From NCBI GenBank assembly GCA_964247695.1, contig CAXTVI010000019.1, positions 22,867 through 86,866 on the forward strand: DNA of 64,000 nucleotides. The letters run 5' to 3'. The DNA comes from Lichenicoccus sp964247695. Its GTDB lineage: Bacteria > Pseudomonadota > Alphaproteobacteria > Acetobacterales > Acetobacteraceae. Below are positions 34,539-43,276 of this stretch, one piece after another. Both the position numbers and the translations under genes were made by a program. The notes under the pieces were generated by a model. The model saw only the letters and a list, made by a program, of their open reading frames with translations, was not told the origin of the DNA and made no database searches. Within the stretch, counting starts at the first letter, position 1, and every line of letters begins with the position of its first letter.

Positions 34539-35198
34539 TCAGGCCGCCTCGCCATCCTGCTTGCCGCCGCGGCCGACGATGACGAGGGCATCGTCGGCCA
34601 GCGGGCGCTGCAGGGTCAGCGCTTCTGCCACTGGTGCCGTCAGCCAGCGATCGATCTCGTCCGCCGTGGTGAGGATCACCGGCATCGCCTTGGGGTGATA
34701 CGTGCCGACCAGCGCGTTCGGCTCGGTGGTCAGGAACGCGAACAGGTCGTTGGTGGTCTCGCCCTCGCGCACCTTGCGTATCGACGTCCAGCGCGTCCAG
34801 ATGCCGGCAAAGCAGGCCAGCGGACGGCTCTCGTCGCGCGCGAACCAGATTGGCGGCCGGGTGCCGTCCGGCAACGCCTCGTTCTCCGAGAAGCTGGTGA
34901 ACGGCACCACGCAGCGGCTCTCGACGCCGAGCCAGCGCCGCCAGTGCGAGGAGGCGGTGTTGCGCACGTTGGTGACGCCGGGATCGGAGTTGCGGCCCTT
35001 GAGCGCGAAGACCGGCGACGGCATGCCCCAGCGCGCCAATATCAGCTCACGGCCGTCTTCGTGGTTGCGCACGATCGGCGCCGGGTAGTCGGGAAAGATG
35101 CCGGGCATCGGCGGCAGGTTTCCGGTGCGGTCGGCCATGGCGCGGGTCAGTTCGCGGATCGCCTGCTGGCCCTTGGTGACGGCGTACAAGTTGCACAT
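34539..35198 (-). CDS. yedK: SOS-associated peptidase-fold protein YedK/HMCES (abasic-site DNA-protein crosslinker)
   Basis: 219 residues. The start was set at 35198 because the family requires MCNLY, with Cys2 becoming the N-terminus after Met removal; the open frame reaches 35207 but that would bury the Cys. Other active-site motifs are TNVRNTAS (Asn) and GTYHPKAMPVILT (His). HMCES forms a thiazolidine crosslink with abasic sites in single-stranded DNA and shields them during replication. Its ATG overlaps the helicase stop (TGATG), placing it at the end of the SOS/mutasome operon. Confidence 0.95.
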   Translation of the reverse strand: MCNLYAVTKGQQAIRELTRAMADRTGNLPPMPGIFPDYPAPIVRNHEDGRELILARWGMPSPVFALKGRNSDPGVTNVRNTASSHWRRWLGVESRCVVPFTSFSENEALPDGTRPPIWFARDESRPLACFAGIWTRWTSIRKVREGETTNDLFAFLTTEPNALVGTYHPKAMPVILTTADEIDRWLTAPVAEALTLQRPLADDALVIVGRGGKQDGEAA

Positions 35199-37273
35199 CA
35201 GCGCCACATGCCTCGCATCGCCGCGCCGACATCGAGGCGATGCTGGCGGACTGCCATCGGGCCCGGCTCCACCTCGGCTGGCGGCCAGGTCATGGACTCG
35301 AACAGCGGCAGCAAGCTCGCAGGAATGAAACGCGTGCGCGAGGCATAGACATGGCGGTCGCCCTGCCAGGCCTGGCCATGCGTGAAGAAACGGTGCGGCG
35401 TGACCAGGTGCAGGCTCTCCCTCGCCCGCGTCATCGCGACATACAGCAGCCGCCGCTCCTCCTCGATGTCGGCCGTGGTGCCGGTACCGAGATCAGACGG
35501 CATGCAGCCATCGACCACGTTCAACACGTACACCGACTTCCATTCCTGGCCCTTGGCGGAGTGGATCGTGGACAGGACCAGATAGTCGTCGTCGAGCAGC
35601 GGCACCCCGGACTGGTCGCTGGTGGCGTCCGGCGGATCGAGCGTGAGCTCGGTCAGGAACTGGCGGCGCGAAACATAGCCGGACGCGATCTGCTCGAGCT
35701 GCAGCAGGTCGGCATGACGCACAGCAGCATCCTCGTGCATGCGCTCGAGATGCGGCGCGTACCATAGCCGCGCACAGGCGAAGTCAGCCGGCCATCCGGC
35801 GGCGCCGGCCCGCAGCCGTTGCAGGGCCTGCACGAGGTCGGGCCAGGCCTCGCCCGAGCGCGGTGGCTGCGGCATATCCGCCAGGGCGCCGATCGGGTCG
35901 GGCGCGGCACTCATCTGGTCGAGCACACGCTGCGCCGACGCCGGCCCGACCGCCGGAAGCAGTTGCAGCACACGGAAACCCGCGACCCGGTCACGGGGGT
36001 TCTCGGCGAACCGCAATATCGCCAGCAGATCCTTGACGTGTGCGGTATCGAGGAATTTCAGGCCGCCAAACTTCACGAACGGGATGCGGCGGTGGGTCAG
36101 CTCGATCTCCAGCGGGCCACTATGGTGCGAGGTACGGAACAGCACCGCCTGTTGCTTGAGCGTGATGCCGACCTCGCGCTGCTCCAGCACCCGGCCGGCG
36201 ATGTAGCGCGCCTGGTCGGCTTCGTCGCGCACGCTGACCAGGGCCGGACGTTCGGCTGCCTCGCGGTCGGTCCAGAGCGTCTTGGCGTAGCGCTCGGTGG
36301 CCAGCTCGATCACGCCATTGGCGGCGGCGAGGATCGGCCGGGTCGAGCGGTAGTTGCGGTCCAGCGTGACGATCGCGGCCGGCGGGCTGAACTGGTGCGG
36401 GAAGTCCAGGATATTGCGCACGGTGGCGGCGCGGAACGCATAGATCGACTGCGCGTCGTCGCCGACCACGGTGAGGCCGGTGCCGCGCGGCTTCATCGCC
36501 AGCAGGATGCTGGATTGCAGGCGGTTGGTGTCCTGGTATTCGTCGACCAGCACATGGTCGAAGCGATCGCCGATCTCCGCGGCGAGCACCGGATCGGCCA
36601 TGGTCTGCGCCCAGTACAGCAGCAGGTCGTCGTAATCGAGCACGCCCTGCGCCTGCTTGGCCTGGACATAGCCGCCGAACAGCGCGCGCAACTGGTCGTG
36701 CCAGGCGCCGCACCAGGGGAAGTGCGCGTGCAGCACGTCCTCGAGCGGCATCTCCGCATTCACCGCACGCGAGTAGATGGCGAGGCAGGTGCCCTTGGTC
36801 GGAAACCGGCTCTGCGTCCTCGAGTAGCCCAGTTCGTGCCGCACCAGGTTCATCAGGTCGGCGGAATCCTCGCGGTCATGGATGGTGAAATCCGGCGCCA
36901 GCCCGATCTGCTCGGCATGGTCGCGCAACAGGCGCGCACCGATGGCGTGGAAGGTCCCGGCCCAGGCCAGCGCGTTGGTCATGAGCCCGGCATTGTTGCC
37001 GAGCGCCTGCATGCCGATGCGCGAGACCCGGCGCGTCATCTCGGTGGCGGCGCGGCGAGAGAACGTCATCAGCAGGATGCGCCGTGGATCGACGCCATGC
37101 GCGATCAGGTGCGCGACGCGGTGCGCCAGCGTGTTGGTCTTGCCCGACCCTGCGCCGGCGATGATCAGCAGCGGGCCGCACGTCTCCCCGGTGAGGCCAT
37201 GCTCGGCCAAGCCATGCTCGACCGCCTGCCGCTGCTCGGCGTTCAGGGACTCGAGGTGGCTGGCGGTTGGCAT
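35198..37273 (-). CDS. UvrD/Rep-family (SF1A) ATP-dependent DNA helicase
   Basis: 691 residues from the ATG at 37273; longer in-frame extension only crosses dnaE2. Helicase motifs: GAGSGKT (Walker A, near residue 40), GTFHAIGARLL, VDEYQDTN (Walker B), VGDDAQSIYAFRAA, LDRNYRST, and TIHSAKGQEWKSVYV with VAMTRARE at the C-terminus. A 3'-5' DNA unwinding role in repair or fork processing is expected. It lies 41 nt downstream of dnaE2 on the same strand and overlaps yedK by 1 nt, so it is probably LexA-controlled with the mutasome genes. It is related to UvrD but is a separate shorter paralogue, so I give no symbol. Confidence 0.92.
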   Translation of the reverse strand: MPTASHLESLNAEQRQAVEHGLAEHGLTGETCGPLLIIAGAGSGKTNTLAHRVAHLIAHGVDPRRILLMTFSRRAATEMTRRVSRIGMQALGNNAGLMTNALAWAGTFHAIGARLLRDHAEQIGLAPDFTIHDREDSADLMNLVRHELGYSRTQSRFPTKGTCLAIYSRAVNAEMPLEDVLHAHFPWCGAWHDQLRALFGGYVQAKQAQGVLDYDDLLLYWAQTMADPVLAAEIGDRFDHVLVDEYQDTNRLQSSILLAMKPRGTGLTVVGDDAQSIYAFRAATVRNILDFPHQFSPPAAIVTLDRNYRSTRPILAAANGVIELATERYAKTLWTDREAAERPALVSVRDEADQARYIAGRVLEQREVGITLKQQAVLFRTSHHSGPLEIELTHRRIPFVKFGGLKFLDTAHVKDLLAILRFAENPRDRVAGFRVLQLLPAVGPASAQRVLDQMSAAPDPIGALADMPQPPRSGEAWPDLVQALQRLRAGAAGWPADFACARLWYAPHLERMHEDAAVRHADLLQLEQIASGYVSRRQFLTELTLDPPDATSDQSGVPLLDDDYLVLSTIHSAKGQEWKSVYVLNVVDGCMPSDLGTGTTADIEEERRLLYVAMTRARESLHLVTPHRFFTHGQAWQGDRHVYASRTRFIPASLLPLFESMTWPPAEVEPGPMAVRQHRLDVGAAMRGMWR

Positions 37274-37314
37274 GGCGTGCAGTTGATCATCAGTCCTGTT
37301 TTGTTCGCAAATGC

Positions 37315-40300
37315 CTACCGGAAGTCCCGAGTCGGCACCTTGATGCCCGATCCGAGTCGCAGGTCCGGCACATAGATGTCGCGTGGCGGCCGGCCCATCG
37401 GAGCTTTCTCGTCGCGGGCGTCCGGCGCGCCCGGATGCGTGGCGGCATCCCCACGACCGTGCTGGATCGGGAACCTGCCATCCTGCAGGCCGACACTGCG
37501 CAGCAGGCCGGTCAGGTCCTCCAGCCGGTCGGTCACCACGTGGATCACCTCGCCCTCGCGCTGCACCTTGCCGTGGCAGGCGATCATGCCGGCCGACAGC
37601 ACCAGGCGACGCTGGCGCTCGAAGCGGTCCGGCCACAGGATCAGGTTGGCGACCCCGGTCTCGTCCTCGATGGTGATGAACATCACCCCCTTGGCCGAAC
37701 CGGGCTTCTGCCGCACCAGCACGATCCCGGGCACCACCACCCGCCTGCCGTCGCGGATGTGGCGAAGGTCGCCGCAGGCGACCATGCCGGCTGCCTGCAG
37801 CGCGGGACGCAGGAACGAGACCGGATGCCGCCGCAGGCTCAGCCCGATGCTGCGATAGTCCTCCACCACCTCGCGCCCGTCGGTCATCGGCACCAGCGGC
37901 ACCGCCGGCTCGACCAGTTCCGGCTGCGGCCGGCGCCCGGCATCGGCGGCGGCGAACAGCGGCAGCACGCTGTCGGCGAGGCCCTTGACCTGCCACAGCG
38001 CCTGCCGACGGTCGAGCCCGAGCGCTGTGAACGCATCCGCCTCGGCGAGCCGTTCCAGGGCGGCGGCCGGGATATCGGCGCGCCGCCAGATCTCCTCGAC
38101 GCTGCGATAGGGCGCGTCGCCACGATGCGTGACCAGTTGCGCGCCATGCTGGTTAGCCAGCCCCTTGGTCATGCGCAGGCCCAGCCGCAGCGCCAGGAAC
38201 CGGCCGTTGCTCGGCTCAAGCGTGCAGTCCCAGCGCGACGCATTGACACAGACCGGCCGTACCTCGACGCCATGCTCGCGCGCATCCCGCACCACCTGCG
38301 CCGGCGCATAGAAGCCCATCGGCTGGCTGTTCAGCAGCGCCGCGCAGAACGCATCCGGATGGTGGCATTTCATCCAGGACGAGGCATAGGCGATCAGCGC
38401 GAACGAGGCCGCGTGGCTCTCCGGAAACCCGTACGAGCCAAAGCCCTCGAGCTGGCTGAAGGTGCGCTCGGCAAACTCCCGTTCATACCCCTTCGCAATC
38501 ATGCCGCCGATCAGCTTGTCGCGGAAATGGCTGACGCCGCCGGTGAACTTGAAGGTGGCCATCGAGCGGCGCAGCTGGTCCGCCTCCCCCGGCGTGAAGC
38601 CGGCGCAGTGGATCGCCACCTGCATCGCCTGCTCCTGGAACAGCGGCACGCCGAGCGTCTTGCCGAGCACCCGGCGCAGTTCCTCCTTGGGATACGTAAC
38701 CGCTTCCTTGTTCTCCCGGCGGCGCAGGTACGGGTGCACCATGTCACCCTGGATCGGGCCGGGCCGCACGATCGCCACCTGCACCACGAGATCGTAGAAG
38801 GTGGTCGGCTTCAGCCGTGGCAGCATCGACATCTGCGCCCGGCTCTCGATCTGGAAGGTGCCGAGCGTGTCGGCGCGCCGGATCATTTCGTAGGTGGCCG
38901 GATCCTCGGCCGGAATGGTGGCGACATCCAGGCTGATCCCGCGATGCTGCTCGACCAGCTCGAACGAGCGGCGCATGCAGCCGAGCATGCCGAGGCCGAG
39001 CACGTCGACCTTCATGAAGCGCAGGGCGTCGATATCGTCCTTGTCCCACTCGATCACCTGCCGGTCGGTCATCGAAGCAGGCTCGATCGGCACCAGGTCG
39101 GAGAGGCAGTCCTGGGTCAGCACGAAGCCGCCCGGATGGGTGCCGAGCTGGCGCGGAAACCCGATCAGCACGCGGGCGATCTGCAGGGTGAGTTGCAGCC
39201 TGCGGTCCGCGAGGTTGAGGTTGAGCTGCTCGGCATGCTCTTCGAGCACGCTGTCGCCGGACCAGGCCGAGACCTGGCCGGCGAGCGCTCCGGTCACGTC
39301 CTCGGGCAGCCCCATCACCTTGCCGACGTCGCGTATGGCGCCGCGCGCGCGGAACCGCATGACGGTGGCGCACAGCGCTGCGCGGTCGCGCCCGTAGCGG
39401 GCATAGACCCACTGGATCACCTCCTCGCGCCGCTCGGACTCGAAATCGACGTCGATGTCCGGCGGTTCGCGCCGTTCCGCCGACACGAAGCGCTCGAACA
39501 GCAGGCCGCTGCGCACCGGATCGATCGAGGTGATGCCGAGCACGTAGCAGACCGCCGAGTTGGCCGCCGACCCGCGACCCTGGCACAGTATGTCCTGCGA
39601 ACGCGCATACCGGACGATGCTGTGCACGGTCAGGAAATATGGCGCGTAGTCCAGGTCCGCGATCAGCCGCAGCTCGTGCCGGAGCTGCTTCTCCACATCG
39701 GCGGGTAGCCCGTCCGGATAGCGCAGCGGCAGGCTGGCTGTGACCTGCCGCTCCAGGGCCTGCTGCGGGGTCTCGCCCTGTACCTCGGCCTCGTCGGGAT
39801 ACTGGTAGCGCAGCTCCGACAGCGAGAACCGGCAGCGATCGGCGATCTCCGAGGTGCGGTCAAGGGCTTCGGGATAGGCCGAAAACAGCCGCGCCATCTC
39901 GCCTGGCGCCTTCAGGTGCCGGTCGGTGAACCGCTCGCGCCGGAACCCGGCTGCGTCGATGGTGCAGCCCTCGCGTATGCAGGTCACCACGTCCTGCAGG
40001 ATGCGCCGCTCCGGGATGTGGTGCAGCACGTCGCCGGTCACCACCGTCGGCACGCCGGCTGCCTGCGCGAGGCCGGAAAGCTGCCGCAGCCGGACCGCAT
40101 CGCCCGGGCGCCGACGCAGGCCGAGCGAGAGATGGCAGCGCCCGTCGAAATCGCGGCGCAGGCGACGCAACTCTTGGGCCAGCCGGTCGTCGGGCGCATC
40201 CGGCAGCAGCACCAGCAGCAGCCCCTCGCCATGCGCCGCCAGATCCTTCCAGGCCAGATCGCAACCGCCCTTGCCGGTACGGCCCTTTCCCAGCGTCAGC

Positions 40301-40578
40301 AGCCGGCACAGGCGGCCGTAGCCGGCGCGATCCATCGGATAGGCCAACACCGGCAGCCCGTCGGACAGGTCGAGCCGGCAGCCGACGATCAGCCGGATGC
40401 CGACCTCCTCGGCGCGGGCATGCGCACGCGCGATGCCGGCCAGGGTGTTGTGGTCGGTGATCGCGATCGCCTGCAGGCCGAGATCCCTGGCCTGCACGAA
40501 CAGCTCCTCGACATGGCTGGCGCCACGCAGGAACGAGTAGTTCGACGTCACCTGCAGCTCGACATAATCGCCCATCAT
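37315..40578 (-). CDS. dnaE2: Error-prone DNA polymerase III alpha subunit DnaE2
   Basis: 1087 residues, the usual DnaE2 length. The N-terminal PHP domain has ITDHNTLAGI, the palm carries PDIDVDFES (catalytic Asps near residue 375), and the C-terminus has an OB fold (GVMFITIEDETGVANLILW). DnaE2 performs damage-induced translesion synthesis with ImuA and ImuB. It lies 3 nt after a small ORF that itself follows imuB, in one minus-strand operon. The gene carries an end-sensing C-terminal tail ending PTRDFR, common in alphaproteobacterial DnaE2. Confidence 0.96.
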   Translation of the reverse strand: MMGDYVELQVTSNYSFLRGASHVEELFVQARDLGLQAIAITDHNTLAGIARAHARAEEVGIRLIVGCRLDLSDGLPVLAYPMDRAGYGRLCRLLTLGKGRTGKGGCDLAWKDLAAHGEGLLLVLLPDAPDDRLAQELRRLRRDFDGRCHLSLGLRRRPGDAVRLRQLSGLAQAAGVPTVVTGDVLHHIPERRILQDVVTCIREGCTIDAAGFRRERFTDRHLKAPGEMARLFSAYPEALDRTSEIADRCRFSLSELRYQYPDEAEVQGETPQQALERQVTASLPLRYPDGLPADVEKQLRHELRLIADLDYAPYFLTVHSIVRYARSQDILCQGRGSAANSAVCYVLGITSIDPVRSGLLFERFVSAERREPPDIDVDFESERREEVIQWVYARYGRDRAALCATVMRFRARGAIRDVGKVMGLPEDVTGALAGQVSAWSGDSVLEEHAEQLNLNLADRRLQLTLQIARVLIGFPRQLGTHPGGFVLTQDCLSDLVPIEPASMTDRQVIEWDKDDIDALRFMKVDVLGLGMLGCMRRSFELVEQHRGISLDVATIPAEDPATYEMIRRADTLGTFQIESRAQMSMLPRLKPTTFYDLVVQVAIVRPGPIQGDMVHPYLRRRENKEAVTYPKEELRRVLGKTLGVPLFQEQAMQVAIHCAGFTPGEADQLRRSMATFKFTGGVSHFRDKLIGGMIAKGYEREFAERTFSQLEGFGSYGFPESHAASFALIAYASSWMKCHHPDAFCAALLNSQPMGFYAPAQVVRDAREHGVEVRPVCVNASRWDCTLEPSNGRFLALRLGLRMTKGLANQHGAQLVTHRGDAPYRSVEEIWRRADIPAAALERLAEADAFTALGLDRRQALWQVKGLADSVLPLFAAADAGRRPQPELVEPAVPLVPMTDGREVVEDYRSIGLSLRRHPVSFLRPALQAAGMVACGDLRHIRDGRRVVVPGIVLVRQKPGSAKGVMFITIEDETGVANLILWPDRFERQRRLVLSAGMIACHGKVQREGEVIHVVTDRLEDLTGLLRSVGLQDGRFPIQHGRGDAATHPGAPDARDEKAPMGRPPRDIYVPDLRLGSGIKVPTRDFR

Positions 40579-40581
40579 CGG

Positions 40582-40821
40582 TCAGTCCGCGTTCGGATGC
40601 CGGTGCCGCGTGGTGGACGGCGCGCTGGCATCGGGGCGCTTCATCAGCACGTAGCCGGATCGTTCCAGATGCTGCACCAGCCGCTCGGCGGTGATGCGCG
40701 CCATCGCATCGTCGGCATGCCGCACGCGCTTGCGGCCATCGTAACGCAGCGCGAACGACAGGCTCTGCTCGATCTCCTCGTGGCTGGCTGGGCGCAGGTC
40801 GAGTTTGTCGTCGTCACTCAT
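40582..40821 (-). CDS. Small conserved-looking protein of the mutasome operon
   Basis: 79 residues, highly charged and helical-looking, with core segments EEIEQSLSFALRYDGRKR and AERLVQHLERSGYVLMKRP. It sits 9 nt after imuB and 3 nt before dnaE2, so it is certainly inside the operon. I do not recognise a characterised family. Its position suggests a helper in SOS mutagenesis (inference), but it could equally be an unrelated passenger gene. Confidence 0.75.
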   Translation of the reverse strand: MSDDDKLDLRPASHEEIEQSLSFALRYDGRKRVRHADDAMARITAERLVQHLERSGYVLMKRPDASAPSTTRHRHPNAD

Positions 40822-40830
40822 GCTATCTCG

Positions 40831-42348
40831 TCAAAAAAGACCGTGCAGGAACCATGCGAGTTGCCCGGTGGCGGGATCGACACCGTCACCCTGGCGGAAT
40901 AGCCAGAAGCGCCGCCCGTGCTGGTTCTCGACGATCCAGTAGTCGCGCACCGCTGCGATCTCGCCGGCGTGCTGCCACCATTCGCCGTGGATACGCTCCG
41001 GACCGTCGGCGCGTGCGATGCGGTGGCGCACCCGGCGCCAGGTGAAGGCACGCGGCGGATGGTCCGGCATCATCGCCATCGCCTCGACCGGCTCGGGCGG
41101 ATCGAGCAGGCGCACCGGCCTTGGCCACACAGACACCGGGGCGGAGGTCTCCATCAGAGCTTGCGCCGGCACCGCCTGCTGCGAGCGTTCCGGGACGTCG
41201 CTCTCGACCGGCTGCAGGCGATAGACATTCCCGGAGCCGAGCCGGTTCACCAGCCGGTCGATCAGCTCCGACAAATCGGCCGGAGCCGTTGTATCCGGGG
41301 CCAGATCGCCGGGCCGCTGCACATAGGCGAGCGGCTCGACCGAGGGAAGCACGAGGCGCATCGCCTCCACCCCCAGCCCCGGATCGACAGTCTCGATGCG
41401 CTCGTCCAGCAGCCGGGCCAAATGGCGCACGTCGCGTACCGGCCGCGCGGTGCCGATGCGCACCACCTGCATCGTCGCATCGACACGCTCGAACACCAGG
41501 TCGAGCCGGCGCGCGCCCTCGCCGCGCCGCTCCAGTTGCGCGCAGGCCTCGCCAACCAGGGTCAGGATGACGCCGGTGAAGGCCTCGGCGGTGGCGATAG
41601 GCTCCACAAAAGTGCGGCGCACCATGATCGTCTCCGGCGGCAGCACCGGCCGGATCGCCTCGCGCGCCCGTCCCAGCGCCTGGTCGAGCCGGGTCAGTGG
41701 CGTGTCCCCGAAACGCCGCGCGAGCGGCCCGCGCGGGGTGTCTGCCAGTTGCCCGATCCGCTCAAGCCCGAGCCGTCGCAGGCCGTCCACCACCGAAGCC
41801 CCGAGACGGAGCGCCTCCACCGGCAACGGTGCCAGTGCCTGCGCCTGGCAACCGGGCTCCACCACCATGATCGGCTTGGTGCCAAACCGCGCCAGCGCAT
41901 GCGCCGCCCCCGGCGTATCGGCGATCGCCATCCGGCCGGCGAGCCGGTGCCGCGCCAGCTGCCCGGCCAGCCCGGCCAGCATCGGCCGTTCGCCGCCATG
42001 CAGGTGGGTACAGCCGGTGGCATCGATCCAGATGCCGTCCGGCGCATCGGGCGCGGTCAGCGGCGACAGCCGCAGGCACCAGGCCGCCAGACGCGCCAGC
42101 GCCTCGGCATCCTCGGCCGGCGTCGCATCCACCACCAGCAGCTTCGGCACCATCGCCTGCGCATGCGCGAGCGGCATGCCGGCGCACAGGCCGAGGGCGC
42201 GCGCGGCCTGGTCGGCGGCGGCGATCACCATGCGGCGCCCGTCATGGCCCTTCGTAACAACCGGGCCATCAGCCGGCGCGACGCCATGCAATCGACGCAG
42301 CCGGTCGGTCGGCCAGAACGGGAGCCAAAGCGAGACGACCCTGCGCAT
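40831..42348 (-). CDS. imuB: ImuB, Y-family polymerase-like mutasome scaffold
   Basis: 505 residues from the ATG at 42348, giving the family start MRRVVSLWLPFWPTDRLRR. The Y-family fold is recognisable (GIWIDATGCTHLHGGE, RLGLERIGQLADTPRGPLARRFG), but the acidic metal-binding residues of active DinB-type polymerases are missing from the first motif (LWLPFWPTD), as expected for ImuB, which bridges the beta clamp, ImuA and DnaE2. The C-terminal third is the characteristic interaction region. The 5' end overlaps imuA by 80 nt in a different frame, longer than usual. Confidence 0.93.
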   Translation of the reverse strand: MRRVVSLWLPFWPTDRLRRLHGVAPADGPVVTKGHDGRRMVIAAADQAARALGLCAGMPLAHAQAMVPKLLVVDATPAEDAEALARLAAWCLRLSPLTAPDAPDGIWIDATGCTHLHGGERPMLAGLAGQLARHRLAGRMAIADTPGAAHALARFGTKPIMVVEPGCQAQALAPLPVEALRLGASVVDGLRRLGLERIGQLADTPRGPLARRFGDTPLTRLDQALGRAREAIRPVLPPETIMVRRTFVEPIATAEAFTGVILTLVGEACAQLERRGEGARRLDLVFERVDATMQVVRIGTARPVRDVRHLARLLDERIETVDPGLGVEAMRLVLPSVEPLAYVQRPGDLAPDTTAPADLSELIDRLVNRLGSGNVYRLQPVESDVPERSQQAVPAQALMETSAPVSVWPRPVRLLDPPEPVEAMAMMPDHPPRAFTWRRVRHRIARADGPERIHGEWWQHAGEIAAVRDYWIVENQHGRRFWLFRQGDGVDPATGQLAWFLHGLF

Positions 42349-43027
42349 CGCAGCCCTCCACGGTCCAGGTTGCAGCCTCAGCACCTCGGCAGCGGAGCAG
42401 TTCGAGCCGCCAGAGCGGCCGGCCGACGCCGGCGACCTCCGGCGCATGGATCAGCGGCGGCGGTGACGGCAGGCCGGTGATGCGCCAGCGGCTCCAGGCG
42501 CCGGACGGGGCGACCAGTGCCGGATCGTCGAAGCGCCGGCTGCGCCGCAGCACGATGCCCAGCACGTCGGAGGCTTCCGCGGCCAGCTGCAGCCGTCGCG
42601 AGGCGACGAGGTCCAGCCTGCCCTCCAGCTCGCACACCACGCCGGCTAGGTCGGGATGGCGCAGCCCCTCTTCCATTGCTGCAAGCGCCCCGCGCCGCGC
42701 CTGCACCAGCACCAGCCGACCCGGATCGAAGCCGACCTGTGCCAGCGCCGCCGGGAACAGGTCGTGCCGGCCCAGGATCCACAGCACCGGTCCCGGATGC
42801 CGCCCCAGCAGGCCGGCCGCGAACAAGGCGGCCGCCCCGCCATGCTCCACCTCCGGGCCACCGCCGGCGACCTCGTGCACCGCGCCCAGAGCAAGGCCGC
42901 CGCCGGGCAGGTGCCGGTCGATGGCCTCGACTCCGAGCGGCAGGGCAGTGCGAGCCGAGACGCGGCCGCTGCCGTGCTCGATTGTGGCGATCCGCGAGCG
43001 AAGCGCCATGATCGTGTCGTTCTGCAT
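42269..43027 (-). CDS. imuA: ImuA, RecA-like mutasome protein
   Basis: 252 residues. ImuA features: an N-terminal LRSRIATIEHG region, then PLGVEAIDRHLPGGGLALGAVHEVAG, GPVLWILGRHDLFPAALAQVG and LRRSRRFDDPA, resembling a RecA/SulA-type ATPase core with a weak Walker motif. It works with ImuB and DnaE2 in damage-induced mutagenesis. First gene of the operon, with a LexA box 27-41 nt upstream of its ATG at 43027. Its 3' end overlaps imuB by 80 nt. Confidence 0.92.
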   Translation of the reverse strand: MQNDTIMALRSRIATIEHGSGRVSARTALPLGVEAIDRHLPGGGLALGAVHEVAGGGPEVEHGGAAALFAAGLLGRHPGPVLWILGRHDLFPAALAQVGFDPGRLVLVQARRGALAAMEEGLRHPDLAGVVCELEGRLDLVASRRLQLAAEASDVLGIVLRRSRRFDDPALVAPSGAWSRWRITGLPSPPPLIHAPEVAGVGRPLWRLELLRCRGAEAATWTVEGCDAQGRLALAPVLADRPAASIAWRRAG

Positions 43028-43053
43028 GGCCTTCCCTCCCGATCGCCTGGCAT

Positions 43054-43068
43054 GAACGTATAGTGAAC
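43054..43068 (-). promoter_or_regulatory. LexA box (SOS operator) of the imuA operon
   Basis: On the minus strand the sequence is GTTC-ACTATAC-GTTC, an exact match to the alphaproteobacterial LexA operator GTTC-N7-GTTC. It lies 27 nt upstream of the imuA ATG, and its TATAC centre could be part of the -10 element, so LexA binding would block the promoter. It implies DNA-damage induction of the whole downstream minus-strand run to yedK. Confidence 0.88.
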
Positions 43069-43276
43069 ATAGGGGCGGCGGGAAGCGTGATCTCGGGCGG
43101 TCCGCGGCACTTTTTCGGGAAGCCGAACGAGGTCAGGGAGATAGACCGCGGTCCGCAGGCAAGGTCTCAGGAACGGACTTCGAGAGAGTTGCGGTTTCGT
43201 ATCGGAATCCTGCTTCGGCATGCTATGTCGAAATGATACCGGATCGAACGGTGGCTCTTCTCGTGGACTGCTGACA

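Noticed and set aside
37274..37314. A second LexA box before the UvrD-like helicase
   Set aside because: One GTTC occurs, but no second GTTC follows at the required 7-nt spacing; the helicase is more simply in the imuA operon.
37267..39708. An 813-codon plus-strand frame opposite dnaE2
   Set aside because: dnaE2 is unmistakable on the other strand; the frame has no domain signature.
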